Assembly: GCA_029238555.1 (NCBI GenBank)
Contig: JAQWFV010000146.1
Coordinates: forward strand, 1-6,645
Reading direction: 5' to 3'
DNA: 6,645 bases
Origin: Flavobacteriaceae bacterium
Lineage (GTDB): Bacteria; Bacteroidota; Bacteroidia; Flavobacteriales; Flavobacteriaceae
Positions 6,178 to 6,645 of the stretch are shown in pieces. The first letter of the stretch is position 1. Every line of letters starts with the position of its first letter. The notes under the pieces are model-generated. The model did not search any database. It had not been told where the DNA came from and worked only from the letters and a program-made list of their open reading frames with translations. The position numbers were made by a program, and so were the translations under genes.

Positions 6178-6645
6178 TTAGTCACGTCTTTCGTAGCGCT
6201 CAAAGGTGTATGCATAGGCATGTTTGTCGTCTGCAGGCATAGGCGTTTTTTGAATGCACTCGAACTCTTTGGGGGCTATTTCAGGGAAAAAGGCATGGGC
6301 CGGGAGGCTCACATGTACCCGAGTGAGTTCTATGGAAGTAGCCAACGGATACCCTATTTTGTATATTTCACCACCCCCAATGATGAATACCTTTGCTTCT
6401 GTTTTACAAGCTTCCAAGGCGGCTTCTAGGGAGAAGTGTACGGCGCAGTCTGGGGCTTCTATTTGGTAGTCTTTATTTCTTGTAATGACTAGATGCTTCC
6501 TATTGGGTAAAGGTTTTGGAAAGCTTTCAAAGGTTTTGCGTCCCATGATAATAGTGTGGCCACTTGTAAGGGCTTTAAAGTGCTTAAAGTCCAAGGGGAG
6601 GTGCCATAGTAAGTCATTGTCTTTTCCAATGGCATTGTTCTCTGC
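6178..6645 (-). CDS. folA: Dihydrofolate reductase (5' end beyond the window)
   Basis: This enzyme reduces dihydrofolate to tetrahydrofolate with NADPH, feeding thymidylate, purine and methionine synthesis. Read on the minus strand the frame stays open to the window edge (6645), giving 155 residues; about 7-10 N-terminal residues are missing. A TTG at 6594 is the internal Leu of the active-site segment, not a start. In visible numbering: AENNAIGKDNDLLWHLPLDF at 1-20, with Asp19 matching the catalytic Asp27 of E. coli; IMGRKTFES at 33-41 and PLPNRKHLVITRN at 45-57, binding NADPH; IIGGGEIY with the Gly motif at 90-95; Thr108 in ELTRV, matching the substrate-site Thr113; and the C-terminal strand YTFERYERR. 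The folds and lengths are those of a chromosomal FolA, and nothing marks it as a mobile resistance variant. It converges with murI. Confidence 0.95.
   Translation of the reverse strand, partial: AENNAIGKDNDLLWHLPLDFKHFKALTSGHTIIMGRKTFESFPKPLPNRKHLVITRNKDYQIEAPDCAVHFSLEAALEACKTEAKVFIIGGGEIYKIGYPLATSIELTRVHVSLPAHAFFPEIAPKEFECIQKTPMPADDKHAYAYTFERYERRD

Noticed and set aside
6220..6469. Two overlapping plus-strand open frames (6220-6429 and 6254-6469) opposite folA
   Set aside because: Both lie antisense to clear DHFR coding sequence with catalytic motifs, have no signal, domain or start context, and overlap each other.
6592..6594. TTG at 6594 (minus strand) as the start of folA
   Set aside because: It encodes the Leu just before the catalytic Asp. 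The preceding 17 codons to the window edge encode the conserved DHFR N-terminal strand and Trp/Leu-Pro segment.

Overview
The window is a stretch of chromosome from a member of the Bacteroidota, most likely the class Flavobacteriia. Four things point that way: the gene order, the AT-rich spacers, the absence of convincing Shine-Dalgarno sites together with TAnnTTTG-type promoter motifs, and the protein sequences. The genus cannot be fixed from this sequence. Coding density is very high and no stretch longer than 65 bases lies outside a gene. I see no tRNA, rRNA, insertion sequence, CRISPR array or sign of recent transfer.

Layout: (1) 1-543, the 3' part of a DUF6089/PorG-like outer-membrane barrel gene (type IX secretion), cut by the window edge; (2) 546-1289, uppS, undecaprenyl diphosphate synthase; (3) 1258-3879, bamA, overlapping uppS by 32 bases and probably starting at TTG; (4) 3892-4701, a long OmpH/Skp-like periplasmic chaperone gene with a charged C-terminal tail, also with a TTG start; (5) 4766-5275, a second, compact OmpH/Skp-like gene, preceded by its own likely promoter and followed by a strong intrinsic terminator at 5301-5334; (6) 5341-6171, murI, glutamate racemase; (7) 6178-6645 on the minus strand, folA (dihydrofolate reductase), convergent with murI and missing only its first few codons.

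Functionally, the first five genes form a cell-envelope cassette on one strand. UppS makes the C55 lipid carrier for peptidoglycan and surface polysaccharides. The two Skp-like chaperones carry unfolded outer-membrane proteins across the periplasm, and BamA inserts them. The PorG-like protein is itself an outer-membrane barrel, so a likely BamA client, and it links the PorK/PorN ring of the type IX secretion machine to the outer membrane. MurI, past the terminator, supplies D-glutamate for peptidoglycan. FolA is an unrelated housekeeping enzyme on the other strand.

The gene content is a conserved core arrangement of the phylum and I do not see a new biological system. The points worth a second look are small: the unusual starts of bamA and the first ompH, a shared 10-base motif at both ompH upstream junctions, the asymmetry of the two Skp paralogues, a charged insert in the BamA barrel, a promoter-like site sitting just before the terminator, and a 6-base convergent junction with no visible terminator.
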